A DNA stretch of 42,978 bases from Planctomycetota bacterium (GTDB lineage: Bacteria > Planctomycetota > Planctomycetia > Pirellulales > Pirellulaceae). This document shows positions 8,025-17,287 of the stretch, in pieces. Position 1 is the first letter of the stretch, and every line of letters begins with the position of its first letter. The position numbers and the translations under genes are program-made. Location: positions 1 to 42,978 of the forward strand of contig JAQCHP010000027.1 in the NCBI GenBank assembly GCA_027619595.1, read 5' to 3'. The notes below the pieces were generated by a model. That model saw only the letters and a program-made list of their open reading frames with translations, ran no database searches and had not been told where the DNA came from.

Positions 8025-11015
8025 ATGTTCATCCATCAACGCCTTTGCGGATCGCTGTTCGCGGTTGTGTGCGTGATGCACGGGGCGGGTGTTCGTGCCA
8101 GCGATCAAACCGCCCCTCCAATGTTCGTTGCCGCGTCCCAAGTGCTCCAACGTCGCTGTGTGTCGTGCCACCAGGATGAACATCCCCAAGGGGAACTCTC
8201 GCTCCAGTCAGACAAGTTCTTAGAGCGGAACGATCTAATCGACCGCGCATCGCCCGAGCAAAGCCACCTCCTGGAAATGGTGTTGCCGATCGACGGTAAG
8301 GCGAGCATGCCCAAGGAAGGACCCACGCTCACGGTTGACGAAATTGCGGCATTACGTGAATGGCTGGTCCACGGCGCGCCGTGGCCAACGGGAATGCAAT
8401 TAGCCCTTCCGCAAATCGCGGATACCGATTGGTGGTCACTCCGACCACTGCACCGTCCAACCGTCCCACCGGTTCCAGAGAATCGGCAAACGAACGTATC
8501 CAATCCGATTGATGCATTTGTCGTGGCAACACTACACGACAAGGGCCTGCGTTCCTCTCCGTTAGCAGATCGCGCAACACTTGTCCGTCGGCTCTATTTC
8601 GATCTGCTGGGGGTCCCCCCTACCCCGTCCGAAGTCAATCGATTCGTCCACAATCCCCACCCAGCGTCGTACGAACAGTTGGTGGATGAACTACTCGCTT
8701 CTCCACGCTACGGCGAACGTTGGACGCGTCATTGGCTTGACGTTGTCCACTATGGCGAATCGCATGGCTACGACAAGGACAAACCGCGTCCCAACGCTTG
8801 GCCCTATCGCGACTATATCATCCGCCGGCTCAACGCCGACGTTCCCTACGAAAGGTTTGTACGCGAACAGATCGCCGGCGATGTATTTTGGCCTTCCGAT
8901 GCACGCGCCGTAGAGGCGACGGGCTTCATTGCTGCCGGCCCCTGGGACTACATCGGACACGCCGAAGTTCCCGAATCCAAAATCGAAGGGCAAGTCGCAC
9001 GTAACTTAGATCGTGACGACATGGTTTCCAACACCATGAATACCTTCGTCAGTACGACGGTCCAATGTGCTCGGTGCCACGATCACAAGTTCGATCCGGT
9101 CCGTCAGGAACACTATTACAGCCTGCAATCGGTATTCGCCGCGCTCGACCGAGCCGACCGCGTTTATGACGTTGATCCGCTCGTGTACCGTCAGCGTCAA
9201 ACACTGAATGAAAACATTGCAGCCACGCACCAGCGAATAGCACAGTTCGAAGAACAACGTATCGCGTCGCTGCTAACTCCTGAATTGCAATCGGTCTTGA
9301 ATGAGCTAACCATCCCGGATCATCCTCAACAAGGCTACCACAGTGACGTGGCCAAGAATCCAGATACAAGCAAATGGGTCCAAGTTGATCTGGGGACAGC
9401 ACGTGAACTGACTGGCGTGATGCTCTTCCCATGCCACGACACGTTCGCTGAAATCGGGCCAGGCTTTGGCTTCCCATTACGGTTCAAAATCGAAGCCTGT
9501 CAAGACGCCGAATTCAAGGACGATGTGATTCCGATTTTCGACCACACGAGCAGCGACTTCGCACTTCCCGGTGTAACGCCGGTTGCTTTCCCTTGTGACC
9601 GACCGGTAAAGGCACGCTTTGTTCGCGTGACGGCGAGCCATCTCGCCACGCGGCTGAACGACTACATCTTCGCCTTGGCGGAATTTGCCGTCTTGGACAC
9701 TTCGTTGACGAACGTCGCACGTGGCGCCGAAGCGTCATGTTTGGATTCCGTCGACGGAGGCGGCGAACGATGGCGACTCGCTAATGCCTTCGACGGGAAA
9801 GCGTATTGCCTAAATGTTAGCCAAGACGGGATTGCTCGATTATGGCCGCTCGCCCTGTTGCGTCAGCAGTTGGAGCGAGACTTTGCGCACACCGATCTTG
9901 GCCAACAATTGGACGCAAGCAAGCAGCAATTGGCGGATTTACAACAACAACTGGCCAAGCTTCCCGCTCCGTCCCAGGCCTATGTTGGAACAATCCATCA
10001 TGGTTCCGGCAAATTCATTGGAACGGGGCACGGCGGTGGCCAACCCCGTCCGATTCACGTGTTGGTCCGCGGGGAAATCACACAACCGGCACAGCAAGTC
10101 GGTCCCGGCACCATTCCGATATTGGCTGGTGAGGACTGGCGATTCCCGCTCGCTACCGGACATCACGAAGGCGAACGACGTCGAGCCTTGGCTCAATGGA
10201 TTGTCCGTTCCGACAATCCCCTCACTTGGCGATCGATTGTCAATCGACTGTGGCAATACCATTTTGGTACCGGCATTGTTGGATCGGCCAACGATTTTGG
10301 TCGGATGGGCGAACTCCCCACTCACCCCGAGTTACTTGACTGGCTCGCCTGCGAACTGCAAGACCATGGTCAATCGTGGAAGCATCTGCATCGTTTGATC
10401 GTGACAAGTCGTACCTATCAACAAAGTTCTGCCAACGATCCGGAGTGCCAATCAATTGATGCGTCAAATCAATACTATTGGCGGATGAACCGCCGTGCAT
10501 TGGATGCCGAATCAATTCGTGACGCGATGCTGACTGCGGCCGATACGTTGAACCCCGAAATGTACGGCCCCAGTTTCCAAGACTTCACCGTGGAAAAGCC
10601 GGAACATTCGCCGCACTATGAATATGACCTCTATGATCCATTTGATCATAAGATGCACCGACGAGCCGTCTATCGATTTCTGGTCCGCTCGCAGCCTCAG
10701 CCCTTCATGGACACGCTGGACTGCGCCGACCCTTCGCTGTCGGTACCCAAACGTCAAACCACGATCACAGCATTGCAAGCCCTCGCACTGATGAACAATC
10801 GATTCGTGCTCTCCATGGCAGAACTATTCGCTCAACGCCTCGAACGACTATCAGCCGAACCGACAGAACAGATTGACCATGGTTTTGAGTTTGCAATCGG
10901 CCGCCCGCCAAGCCAAGCAGAACGCGAACAAATCTCGCGATACCATCGTGACCACGGCCTTATCAATACGTGCCGTGTTCTGCTTAATCTAAACGAGTTC
11001 GTCTTTATTGACTGA
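8025..11015 (+). CDS. Planctomycete cytochrome c / DUF1549 / DUF1553 protein with discoidin-like insert
   Basis: A 996-residue exported protein with the domain order typical of planctomycetes. After a signal peptide (about 1-25) comes a PSCyt1 haem-binding domain with CVSCH (residues 45-49). DUF1549 begins near 162 (IDAFVVATL, LVRRLYFDLLGVPP, RYGERWTRHWLDVVHYGES) and carries a second CxxCH, CARCH at 348-352. Residues about 436-593 look like an F5/8 type C (discoidin) carbohydrate-binding domain (KWVQVDLGTARELTGV, ARFVRVTASHL). A short Gln/Leu-rich coiled coil follows, then DUF1553 (about 713-985: NPLTWRSIVNRLWQYHFG, TSRTYQQSS, NRRALDAESIRDAML). Role unproven; linked in the literature to polysaccharide breakdown and redox. 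The DUF1501 gene starts 24 bases later, so they form one operon. No Shine-Dalgarno is seen. Confidence 0.93.
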   Translation: MFIHQRLCGSLFAVVCVMHGAGVRASDQTAPPMFVAASQVLQRRCVSCHQDEHPQGELSLQSDKFLERNDLIDRASPEQSHLLEMVLPIDGKASMPKEGPTLTVDEIAALREWLVHGAPWPTGMQLALPQIADTDWWSLRPLHRPTVPPVPENRQTNVSNPIDAFVVATLHDKGLRSSPLADRATLVRRLYFDLLGVPPTPSEVNRFVHNPHPASYEQLVDELLASPRYGERWTRHWLDVVHYGESHGYDKDKPRPNAWPYRDYIIRRLNADVPYERFVREQIAGDVFWPSDARAVEATGFIAAGPWDYIGHAEVPESKIEGQVARNLDRDDMVSNTMNTFVSTTVQCARCHDHKFDPVRQEHYYSLQSVFAALDRADRVYDVDPLVYRQRQTLNENIAATHQRIAQFEEQRIASLLTPELQSVLNELTIPDHPQQGYHSDVAKNPDTSKWVQVDLGTARELTGVMLFPCHDTFAEIGPGFGFPLRFKIEACQDAEFKDDVIPIFDHTSSDFALPGVTPVAFPCDRPVKARFVRVTASHLATRLNDYIFALAEFAVLDTSLTNVARGAEASCLDSVDGGGERWRLANAFDGKAYCLNVSQDGIARLWPLALLRQQLERDFAHTDLGQQLDASKQQLADLQQQLAKLPAPSQAYVGTIHHGSGKFIGTGHGGGQPRPIHVLVRGEITQPAQQVGPGTIPILAGEDWRFPLATGHHEGERRRALAQWIVRSDNPLTWRSIVNRLWQYHFGTGIVGSANDFGRMGELPTHPELLDWLACELQDHGQSWKHLHRLIVTSRTYQQSSANDPECQSIDASNQYYWRMNRRALDAESIRDAMLTAADTLNPEMYGPSFQDFTVEKPEHSPHYEYDLYDPFDHKMHRRAVYRFLVRSQPQPFMDTLDCADPSLSVPKRQTTITALQALALMNNRFVLSMAELFAQRLERLSAEPTEQIDHGFEFAIGRPPSQAEREQISRYHRDHGLINTCRVLLNLNEFVFID

Positions 11016-11039
11016 TCCTCCTCTAAAGTAGGCCTGCGG

Positions 11040-12563
11040 ATGTCCCCTCCACTCTTTCCATCGTGCAACCGACGCGAACTACTCAGTTCCGTGGGCCAGG
11101 GGTTTGCTGGATTAGCCCTTACGCACCTCTTGGCGCGGGACCCACTCGTCGCCGCCGTCTCGGCCAGCAGCAGCGCACAAGCAACAATGGAGGGGACGTC
11201 AATTGGTGTCGGTGCGCAACTTGCTGGGCTACATCATCCCGCACGTGCCAAGCGGGTCATTCAACTGTTCATGGGCGGAGCCGCCAGCCACCTCGATACG
11301 TTCGACTACAAGCCGATGCTGGAACGGCACCACGGAGAGCCCTCCAATTTCGGTGAGCCTATCGAAGCATTTCAAGACGGGTTGGGACCATGGATGAAGA
11401 GCCCTTGGAAGTTCCAGCCCTACGGCCAATGCGGTAAATACCTCAGCGAGACTGTCGCACCCCTGGGCGATTGTGTGGACGACATGGCTTTTATCCATTC
11501 CATGGCGGGAAAGTCGGGAGTCCATAGCCAAGCGACTTATTTGCAGGCGACAGGCTTTCAGCGCCCTGGATTCCCGGGGGCAGGTTGCTGGATCAGCTAC
11601 GGATTGGGGAGCATGAACGAAAACCTCCCCACGTTTGTGGTACTGCCCGACCATCGCGGTTATGCTTCGAACGGCCCGAAGAATTGGGGCTGCGCATTTT
11701 TACCATCCCATCATCAAGGGACAGTCATTCGGTCGGGAGCAGCTCAACCAGTACAGGACCTCTTCCCCGAGGCCCGACCCTACCTCACCACGCAGGGTCA
11801 GACGGACGCGCGTCGACTGCTATCGGAGTTGAACGAACAGCACCAAGAATCTCGCAGTGGTGACACACGTCTTGAAGCTCGTATCCGCAGCTACGAACTC
11901 GCCGCACGTATGCAACTTGCGGCGCCGGAGGCACTCGACATGAGCCAAGAACCGGCGCATATACTCAAGTTGTATGGACTCGACCATGGCAAGACTTCGT
12001 TCCCTGCAGAGATCAATGAGACAGAGGAAACTGAGTACTTCGGCCGAAAATGCTTGGTAGCCCGACGCCTACTGGAGCGCGGCGTGCGTTTCGTGCAAAT
12101 CTGGTCCGGAAACGACAATGGGTTCCCGCGACGAAATTGGGATTCCCATGAAGATATCCGACGCGACCACGGACCATTGGCGCTCGGAATGGCGCGTGGC
12201 ACAGCCGGTTTGATCCAAGACCTCAAACAGCGCGGCATGCTGGAAGACACCATCGTCCTTTGGACCACCGAATTTGGGCGATTGCCGAGCACTCAAGGGT
12301 CGGTCGGACGCGACCATAACCCGTTTGTCTTCACAAACTGGTTGGCCGGCGGCGGAATTCGTGGCGGTACAACGCATGGACTCAGCGATGATTGGGGATA
12401 CAAGCCACTCGACCGCAACAATCCCACGCAGGTTTACGACGTCCACGCCACCATTCTGCACCTCTTGGGAATCAATCACGAACGACTCACCGTGCGTCAC
12501 GACGGCATCGACCGTCGCCTAACCGATGTGCACGGCCAGGTCATCCGCGAAATCGTGGCATGA
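11040..12563 (+). CDS. DUF1501 domain protein
   Basis: This 507-residue protein belongs to DUF1501, a sulfatase/alkaline-phosphatase-like superfamily frequent in planctomycetes and usually paired with a DUF1549/DUF1553 gene, as here. The N-terminus has CNRRELLSSVGQGFAGLAL, which fits a twin-arginine export signal (Arg11-Arg12). Family landmarks are RVIQLFMGGAASHLDTFDYKP, FIHSMAGKSGVHSQA, HPG-like GFQRPGFPGAGCW, EYFGRKCLVARRLLERGVRFV, WDSHEDIRRDHGPLA and GRLPSTQG, ending with DVHATILHLLGINHERLT and RRLTDVHG. It is full length. Its 3' end overlaps the convergent EEP gene by 23 bases. Substrate unknown; exported location is inferred. Confidence 0.93.
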   Translation: MSPPLFPSCNRRELLSSVGQGFAGLALTHLLARDPLVAAVSASSSAQATMEGTSIGVGAQLAGLHHPARAKRVIQLFMGGAASHLDTFDYKPMLERHHGEPSNFGEPIEAFQDGLGPWMKSPWKFQPYGQCGKYLSETVAPLGDCVDDMAFIHSMAGKSGVHSQATYLQATGFQRPGFPGAGCWISYGLGSMNENLPTFVVLPDHRGYASNGPKNWGCAFLPSHHQGTVIRSGAAQPVQDLFPEARPYLTTQGQTDARRLLSELNEQHQESRSGDTRLEARIRSYELAARMQLAAPEALDMSQEPAHILKLYGLDHGKTSFPAEINETEETEYFGRKCLVARRLLERGVRFVQIWSGNDNGFPRRNWDSHEDIRRDHGPLALGMARGTAGLIQDLKQRGMLEDTIVLWTTEFGRLPSTQGSVGRDHNPFVFTNWLAGGGIRGGTTHGLSDDWGYKPLDRNNPTQVYDVHATILHLLGINHERLTVRHDGIDRRLTDVHGQVIREIVA

Positions 12564-13545
12564 TATCGGCCACGACGGGGCAATGATCGGAAAGCAGCGA
12601 ATCGACAACTTCGTAATTGACAAGCCGTGCCTCTTGCGGGATGAAGATCCAATCGATCACACTGCGACGCTTCATCGACGGAAACGTAAGTTGATGCTCG
12701 GCGACGGGGGTATCATCCTGTAAAGTTCTTTGCCACAAGCCAGCCGCATCCATGATTGAGATCGCATTGTGGCCATGCTCGTCGCTGGCCGAGTAGGGAA
12801 AATTCGGCGGTGTGGAATTGAGATCTCCTAAAACAAACACCGGCACATCACCTGCCGCGACCTGTTGGATCATGTTCCTTGCGGACCGCACACGGACAGA
12901 TTCGCTGCGAGCTTCCAGGTGAGTGCCTATCAGTCGCAGCGTACGCTCCCCGACACGCAGTTGGCACATCACGCCACGTTTTTTGCCGGCGAGCCACGTC
13001 TCCCAAGGGGTATACTCAGGCAGGTCCACAACCTGCACTTTTTCCACCGGATGCTTGGATAAAATCGCATTGCCGAAGCGGAACTTCCAAAGCAGTACGC
13101 GAAAGTCAATATTGCGCTGCTCCACCCAGTACGGAAACCCCGCAGCCTTCGCTAGGTATTCGGCCTGATTCACGCAACCACTCCAGCTGGTATCAAAATC
13201 GACCTCATTGAGTACAACAACATCCGCATTGGAGCTCCGTAGCAACTCAGCGATTTGATCAAGTCGCGTAGTGCGTTCTACGGGATCTCCTCCTCGCCAG
13301 TTGGAGTTGGCTGTACCGCGCCCGTGGGCGATGTTATACGTAGCCAAACGAACTTTCCCATTATCAATCGGCAGGTGCGTCGGCGTCGTGTGCTCCAGTG
13401 CGTGCTGCGAAATGCACCGGAATGAACTGCCTACGCGACTCTCCCAATACGGCAGGAAGATAACACCGAGCAATATCCCGATAACGTAATGTCGTCGTTT
13501 TCGCGGGAAGGAAAACGGTTTCATCATCAATCGTGTTGGGTGCAT
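12541..13545 (-). CDS. Endonuclease/exonuclease/phosphatase family protein
   Basis: This 334-residue protein has the four-layer sandwich fold of the EEP superfamily (DNase I, AP endonuclease, sphingomyelinase and inositol phosphatases). An N-terminal hydrophobic helix (HYVIGILLGVIFLPYW) suggests a signal anchor, so it may act outside the cytoplasm. Motifs seen: LATYNIAHGRG (Asn), VVLNEVDFD (metal-binding Glu), LIGTHLEARSE, VFVLGDLNSTPP (Asp and Asn) and LLSDHCPVVADI (Asp-His). All catalytic positions are present. The substrate could be a nucleic acid or a phospholipid. The start is uncertain: ATGs at 13545, 13527 and 13524 are possible and none has a clear ribosome binding site. It converges on the DUF1501 gene with a 23-base overlap. 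Confidence 0.9.
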   Translation of the reverse strand: MHPTRLMMKPFSFPRKRRHYVIGILLGVIFLPYWESRVGSSFRCISQHALEHTTPTHLPIDNGKVRLATYNIAHGRGTANSNWRGGDPVERTTRLDQIAELLRSSNADVVVLNEVDFDTSWSGCVNQAEYLAKAAGFPYWVEQRNIDFRVLLWKFRFGNAILSKHPVEKVQVVDLPEYTPWETWLAGKKRGVMCQLRVGERTLRLIGTHLEARSESVRVRSARNMIQQVAAGDVPVFVLGDLNSTPPNFPYSASDEHGHNAISIMDAAGLWQRTLQDDTPVAEHQLTFPSMKRRSVIDWIFIPQEARLVNYEVVDSLLSDHCPVVADIMPRFRG

Positions 13546-13714
13546 GGAGAACTGCTGTTGTTTGCGTCGTGATTTTCGGGCACAATTGCCGGAGTTCTAG
13601 GTAAAATCCTGGAGACATCTACGCAGCAAACGGGCGTCGGTTCGCACTGTTGCGGACAAGAAAGGTGGCAAACCGACTTACATCGGTGGCTGCTTTTTGA
13701 GGAAGGCGATTTGA

Positions 13715-14167
13715 ATGGCAATTGTTCAAGAAAAATTCGTTGCCCCGGGTGAAGGCCTGAGCTTCGGCGTGCTGGGTGGCGACTGTGTCACGATCAAGGC
13801 CTCGGCGTCGGACACGAACGGCGCTTTTACCTTGTTAGAAACACTGGCTCCCGCCCACGCTGGCCCACCGCTGCACGTACACTCACGTGAAAGCGAGACG
13901 TTTTACGTCGTGGAAGGTGCATTTGAGTTTCAAATCGGTGAGCGCCGTTTCCGGGCTGACGTTGGCTCAACCGTGATTGCCCCCGTGGGAATCCCACATC
14001 GTTTCGAGAACCTATGCGATACGCCCAGTAGAATGCTGGTCATCTGTCAGCCAGGGGGATTCGAGGCATTTCTCGAGGAACTGGCAGCGATTCCATTTGC
14101 CGGAGTGACCGATATGGCAGCCATTGCGACGCTCGGCGTCAAATACGGGATTCGCTTTTTAGGCTGA
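13715..14167 (+). CDS. Cupin domain protein
   Basis: A single-domain cupin of 150 residues, the normal size for a small double-stranded beta-barrel protein. The metal-binding motif 1 is HVHSRESE with His54, His56 and Glu61 followed by YVVEGAFEFQIG; motif 2 has PVGIPHRFENL with His95. A metal-binding site is therefore likely. Cupins of this kind are dioxygenases, isomerases or sugar-binding sensors, and the sequence does not decide which. The start is well supported by GAGGAAGG about 8 bases upstream. It is divergent from the EEP gene, with about 170 bases between them. After the stop a 6-bp hairpin (14179-14195, TCCGTG/CACGGA, loop CGAGC) is seen without a T-tract. Confidence 0.92.
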   Translation: MAIVQEKFVAPGEGLSFGVLGGDCVTIKASASDTNGAFTLLETLAPAHAGPPLHVHSRESETFYVVEGAFEFQIGERRFRADVGSTVIAPVGIPHRFENLCDTPSRMLVICQPGGFEAFLEELAAIPFAGVTDMAAIATLGVKYGIRFLG

Positions 14168-14538
14168 AAAAGGGTCGATCCGTGCGAGCCACGGACACAA
14201 AAATACCGATTGCAAGCTCCATGAATCGCCGCAATCGGGACCGGCCCCGCCATCGAGATTTTCGCTGGTGATTCACGTCTACAGGAGATACCCGAGAAAA
14301 CTCCTGAGACAAGACAACAGCAGATGGGGTGCAATTCCAGAAAAACCGCTAATTTCAGCACTGTTTTCGTTGCCATTCCACCGAATTCGCCTAATCCGAG
14401 AAAGTAAATCTTGCGTCGTCGCGATGTCGACGTACGTTTTCCGTTGGGCAATGGCTTGTTTTCCACGGATAAGCTTGTCCTTCACTCCTCTCGGATTGTC
14501 TCTTCGCGCCGTGACACTCGTCATCGAAAGGTCCTGCT
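14168..14538. other. Intergenic region, 371 bases, small hairpin only
   Basis: Only a 6-bp hairpin at 14179-14195 stands out, just after the cupin stop; it lacks a T-tract, so it is at best a weak terminator. The rest shows no frame with good start, no RNA gene and no repeat. GAAAGG lies about 9 bases before the ATG at 14539 and acts as its ribosome binding site, so the promoter of the 14539-16379 pair is expected here. Confidence 0.5.
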
Positions 14539-15180
14539 ATGCACCGACACCTCGCAACAGCACTGTCATTGCTCACCCTCGCTTGCATGTCACACCCATT
14601 GCGTGGCGATTCTCCATCTAATAGCAATTCAGCCATTTGGAAAGTTGAAGAAAACTGGGAAGCTCGCATTGCCGAGCCGGATGATGGACTTGCGGCGCCA
14701 CACATTACAACCACGCTCTGCCCTCAAGGTAGTGGTGATGGTCAACACGCGATCATCAATATCAACCACGTTACTTTGGACTATTTTCAACCGGGTGGAG
14801 TCCAAATCCAGGTCTGGAATGGTGAAGATCCAGTTACACACGACCGTGTCCCGTGGCAAGACGTGCTCGCAACGCCCAACGAAATTGTCACTTGGACTCA
14901 AAGCATGACGCATACGGGTAATCAAATCGTATACCGAATTACCGACGGGCATTCGACGACCTGGGGCGATTTTGGCGGCCAAGGTTTCCTCACCTCCCAG
15001 GTTGATACCACGACGCCGAATCTCAATCAATACGACCCTGCCTATTCATTATCGAACTCGGGTGTCGTCTACGCTTCCAATCGTGTGGACTCGCTGATAC
15101 TCAAGTCCATTCGACTGCATGCAGTTGATGGTGAAGTCTATGATATACCTGTCAACGTTGACGTCATGATTCAACAATAA
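14539..15180 (+). CDS. Secreted hypothetical protein next to TadG-like gene
   Basis: The 213-residue product has a typical signal peptide (MHRHLATALSLLTLACMSHP, cleavage likely near LRGDS). The mature part is rich in Asn, Thr, Gln and aromatic residues and in beta-strand pattern (AIININHVTLDYFQPGGVQI, SLILKSIRLHAVDGEVYDI), with almost no Lys, which suggests an extracellular beta protein. No known family is recognised. The next gene, 71 bases downstream on the same strand, is a TadG-like pilus protein, so this one may be secreted or surface-displayed together with it. That link is an inference from position only. Confidence 0.8.
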   Translation: MHRHLATALSLLTLACMSHPLRGDSPSNSNSAIWKVEENWEARIAEPDDGLAAPHITTTLCPQGSGDGQHAIININHVTLDYFQPGGVQIQVWNGEDPVTHDRVPWQDVLATPNEIVTWTQSMTHTGNQIVYRITDGHSTTWGDFGGQGFLTSQVDTTTPNLNQYDPAYSLSNSGVVYASNRVDSLILKSIRLHAVDGEVYDIPVNVDVMIQQ

Positions 15181-15251
15181 GACGGCTGCCATTTTCGACA
15201 ATTCCTCTTCACATATCGCCGCCTGTAATCTTTTCTCATAAGGACCGTATC

Positions 15252-16379
15252 ATGCGCACCTACAGACACCATTCAAGACGAGGGTCTGTCCTCGTACTTG
15301 GAGTCATACTGATGATGGCCGCCATGGCAGTCGTCGCGCTCAGCGTCGACATTGGATACGTTCAGTCGGTTCGCACGCAAATGCAGCGATCCGCCGACGC
15401 AGCTGCGCTGGCAGGTGCGAATGTACTTTTAGATGACCTCGTAATGGAGGCGGAACAACAATCACGTGCTGCGGTTGTGAATGAATCCGCGACATTTTCG
15501 TACGCGAATGAAGTTGGGTCGATGCATCCTCAATTGGCGGAGGACGATGTTATCGTGGGTCGGCTGCAGAATCTGGCCAATCCAAATGAGGCAATTTCGA
15601 CTGCCCCGGGACAGACGTGGAATGCCGCGCGGGTTGCCGTCAGGCGAACGGACGACCTCAATGGTGAGATTCCGTTGTTCTTCGCGAAAGTACTCACTCG
15701 AACAAGCCTGCCAGAGTCAGTGGAAGCAACGGGAGCGTTTTGGACAAGCGTCGGAGGATTTACGACACCGCCGAATGGAGGGAATTTGGGGATTCTACCC
15801 TTCGCGCTGGATCAGACGACCTGGGACGGACTGCTCGCGGGTTCCGGGACGGACAATTGGAGGTACGACCCAGAAACGGGCGTCGTATCCGCCGGACAGG
15901 ATGGCAAGTTAGAAGTCAATTTATTCCCGCAGGGTACCGGCTCACCCGGCAACCGCGGCACCGTCGATATTGGTTCCCCTGGTAACAGTACGAACGACAT
16001 CAAACGACAGATACTGGATGGCATCAACGCAAGTGACTTGGCGTTTCACAATGGAAAACTCGAATTCGACGATTCCGGAATTCTCACGCTCAATGGCGAT
16101 ACCGGCATCAGCGCGGCAGTCAAGGCTGAATTAACAGAAATCAAAGGACAACCCCGAGCGATACCCATTTTCCAATCCGTGGCTGGCAATGGAAATAATG
16201 CCATGTATTCCATAGTGGAGTTCGTGGGAGTACGCGTGATGGAGGTCAATTTAACTGGGAAGATGACAAGTAAACGGGTAATGGTACAGATGGCGCCGAT
16301 GATCATCCCCGGTGCGATACCCAGCACCAACTCCGGCACAAGTCACTTCATTTATACGCCGGTGAGTCTGATTCGATAA
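15252..16379 (+). CDS. TadE/TadG-like Flp pilus-associated protein
   Basis: The 375-residue protein starts with a short basic stretch (HHSRRGSVLVL) and a membrane helix (LGVILMMAAMAVVALSVDIGYV), followed by VRTQMQRSADAAALAGANVLL. This is the signature of the TadG_N (Flp pilus assembly TadE/G-like) family: short cytosolic end, one helix, and a conserved Q-x-x-AD(A/S)AALA-motif. The remainder is a long exported region with VGRLQNLANPNEAI and a repeated beta pattern. The start is supported by AAGGA seven bases upstream. The protein usually helps tight-adherence pili, but no other tad gene is seen in this window, so it may be an orphan or work with distant genes. Confidence 0.87.
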   Translation: MRTYRHHSRRGSVLVLGVILMMAAMAVVALSVDIGYVQSVRTQMQRSADAAALAGANVLLDDLVMEAEQQSRAAVVNESATFSYANEVGSMHPQLAEDDVIVGRLQNLANPNEAISTAPGQTWNAARVAVRRTDDLNGEIPLFFAKVLTRTSLPESVEATGAFWTSVGGFTTPPNGGNLGILPFALDQTTWDGLLAGSGTDNWRYDPETGVVSAGQDGKLEVNLFPQGTGSPGNRGTVDIGSPGNSTNDIKRQILDGINASDLAFHNGKLEFDDSGILTLNGDTGISAAVKAELTEIKGQPRAIPIFQSVAGNGNNAMYSIVEFVGVRVMEVNLTGKMTSKRVMVQMAPMIIPGAIPSTNSGTSHFIYTPVSLIR

Positions 16380-16462
16380 AGCCACGAGGAAAGATCCACC
16401 ACGTGACTTGTAACGACACGTGCGTGGTAGGAAACCGGGACTCCGCGACTCAGAATCTAGAC

Positions 16463-17287
16463 CTAGACAAACATGGCGTTCAATGTCTCGCGTGAACAAC
16501 TTAGGAGGTCGTGATAGTCCCAATCTTCCACCTCTTCGCCCATGAGTTCCACATCCCAGTAACCTTCGTATCCGGCATCGCGAAGTGCGGTCACAACCCG
16601 TTTGAGTGGTAGATTGCCCTCTCCCAGAAAACACCGGTTCTGTTCGCCCAGCGGCGGATGTTTGGCATCGGCCAACTGCACCAGGGCAATGCGGTCGACA
16701 ATCTCCGGAATACGCGCCAACACAGCTGGATCTTGCGCTAGGTGATAGGTATCAAAGACCAATTTCACTTGCGGACTCCCCAGCGAATCGAGCAGAGCAA
16801 TTGCCTCATCGAGACACGTCAAGAACGTCCAATTGTCGGCACAACCGACGTGCATCGGTTCCACGCCAAGCGTGACATCCAAGTCATGCGCGAGAGGCAA
16901 CATGGCCTGAATCGCCAACCACAACAGTCGACGTGCATGTTTGTGCGTATGTCCAGCTCGGGCCCCACTATAAACGATCAAGCAGTCGGCCTGCATAGCG
17001 GCTGCCAATCGCACTGCCTCCAGGCCATCACAGATACTGTCCTTATGAGATCGACCATCGCTACCCGTGAAACCGCCTGCCCATAACAGGCACGAGACGT
17101 TCACGCCACGCTCCAACAATAATTGAATCCCCTTCTCTTCTCCAAAATCAGAAAGCTTCTGGCGCCAAACGCCCATCGCTTGAATTCCTGCCGCGACATA
17201 GTTATTGACGTCTTGTTCGAATGACCATCTCAATGTGGTCAGTTCATTCATTGACAGCTTGACCGGCTTGGCCCTTCCCTGATTCAT
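16463..17287 (-). CDS. Sugar phosphate isomerase/epimerase, TIM barrel
   Basis: The 274-residue protein has the xylose isomerase-like TIM-barrel pattern: KLSMNELTTLRWSFEQDV, GIQAMGVWRQKLSDFGEEKG, then VNVSCLLWAGGFTG, LGVEPMHVG, VKLVFDTYHLAQDP and VQLADAKHPPLGEQNRC, with metal ligands Glu, Asp, His and a late Glu in YWDVELMG. Substrate unknown. The ATG at 17287 is preceded by GAGGTG with short spacing and fits the family start; it overlaps the upstream TraB gene by 44 bases. A second ATG at 17251 would give an 8-base ATGAATGA overlap. Either way the two genes are translationally linked. It is the last gene of the minus-strand block. Confidence 0.88.
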   Translation of the reverse strand: MNQGRAKPVKLSMNELTTLRWSFEQDVNNYVAAGIQAMGVWRQKLSDFGEEKGIQLLLERGVNVSCLLWAGGFTGSDGRSHKDSICDGLEAVRLAAAMQADCLIVYSGARAGHTHKHARRLLWLAIQAMLPLAHDLDVTLGVEPMHVGCADNWTFLTCLDEAIALLDSLGSPQVKLVFDTYHLAQDPAVLARIPEIVDRIALVQLADAKHPPLGEQNRCFLGEGNLPLKRVVTALRDAGYEGYWDVELMGEEVEDWDYHDLLSCSRETLNAMFV

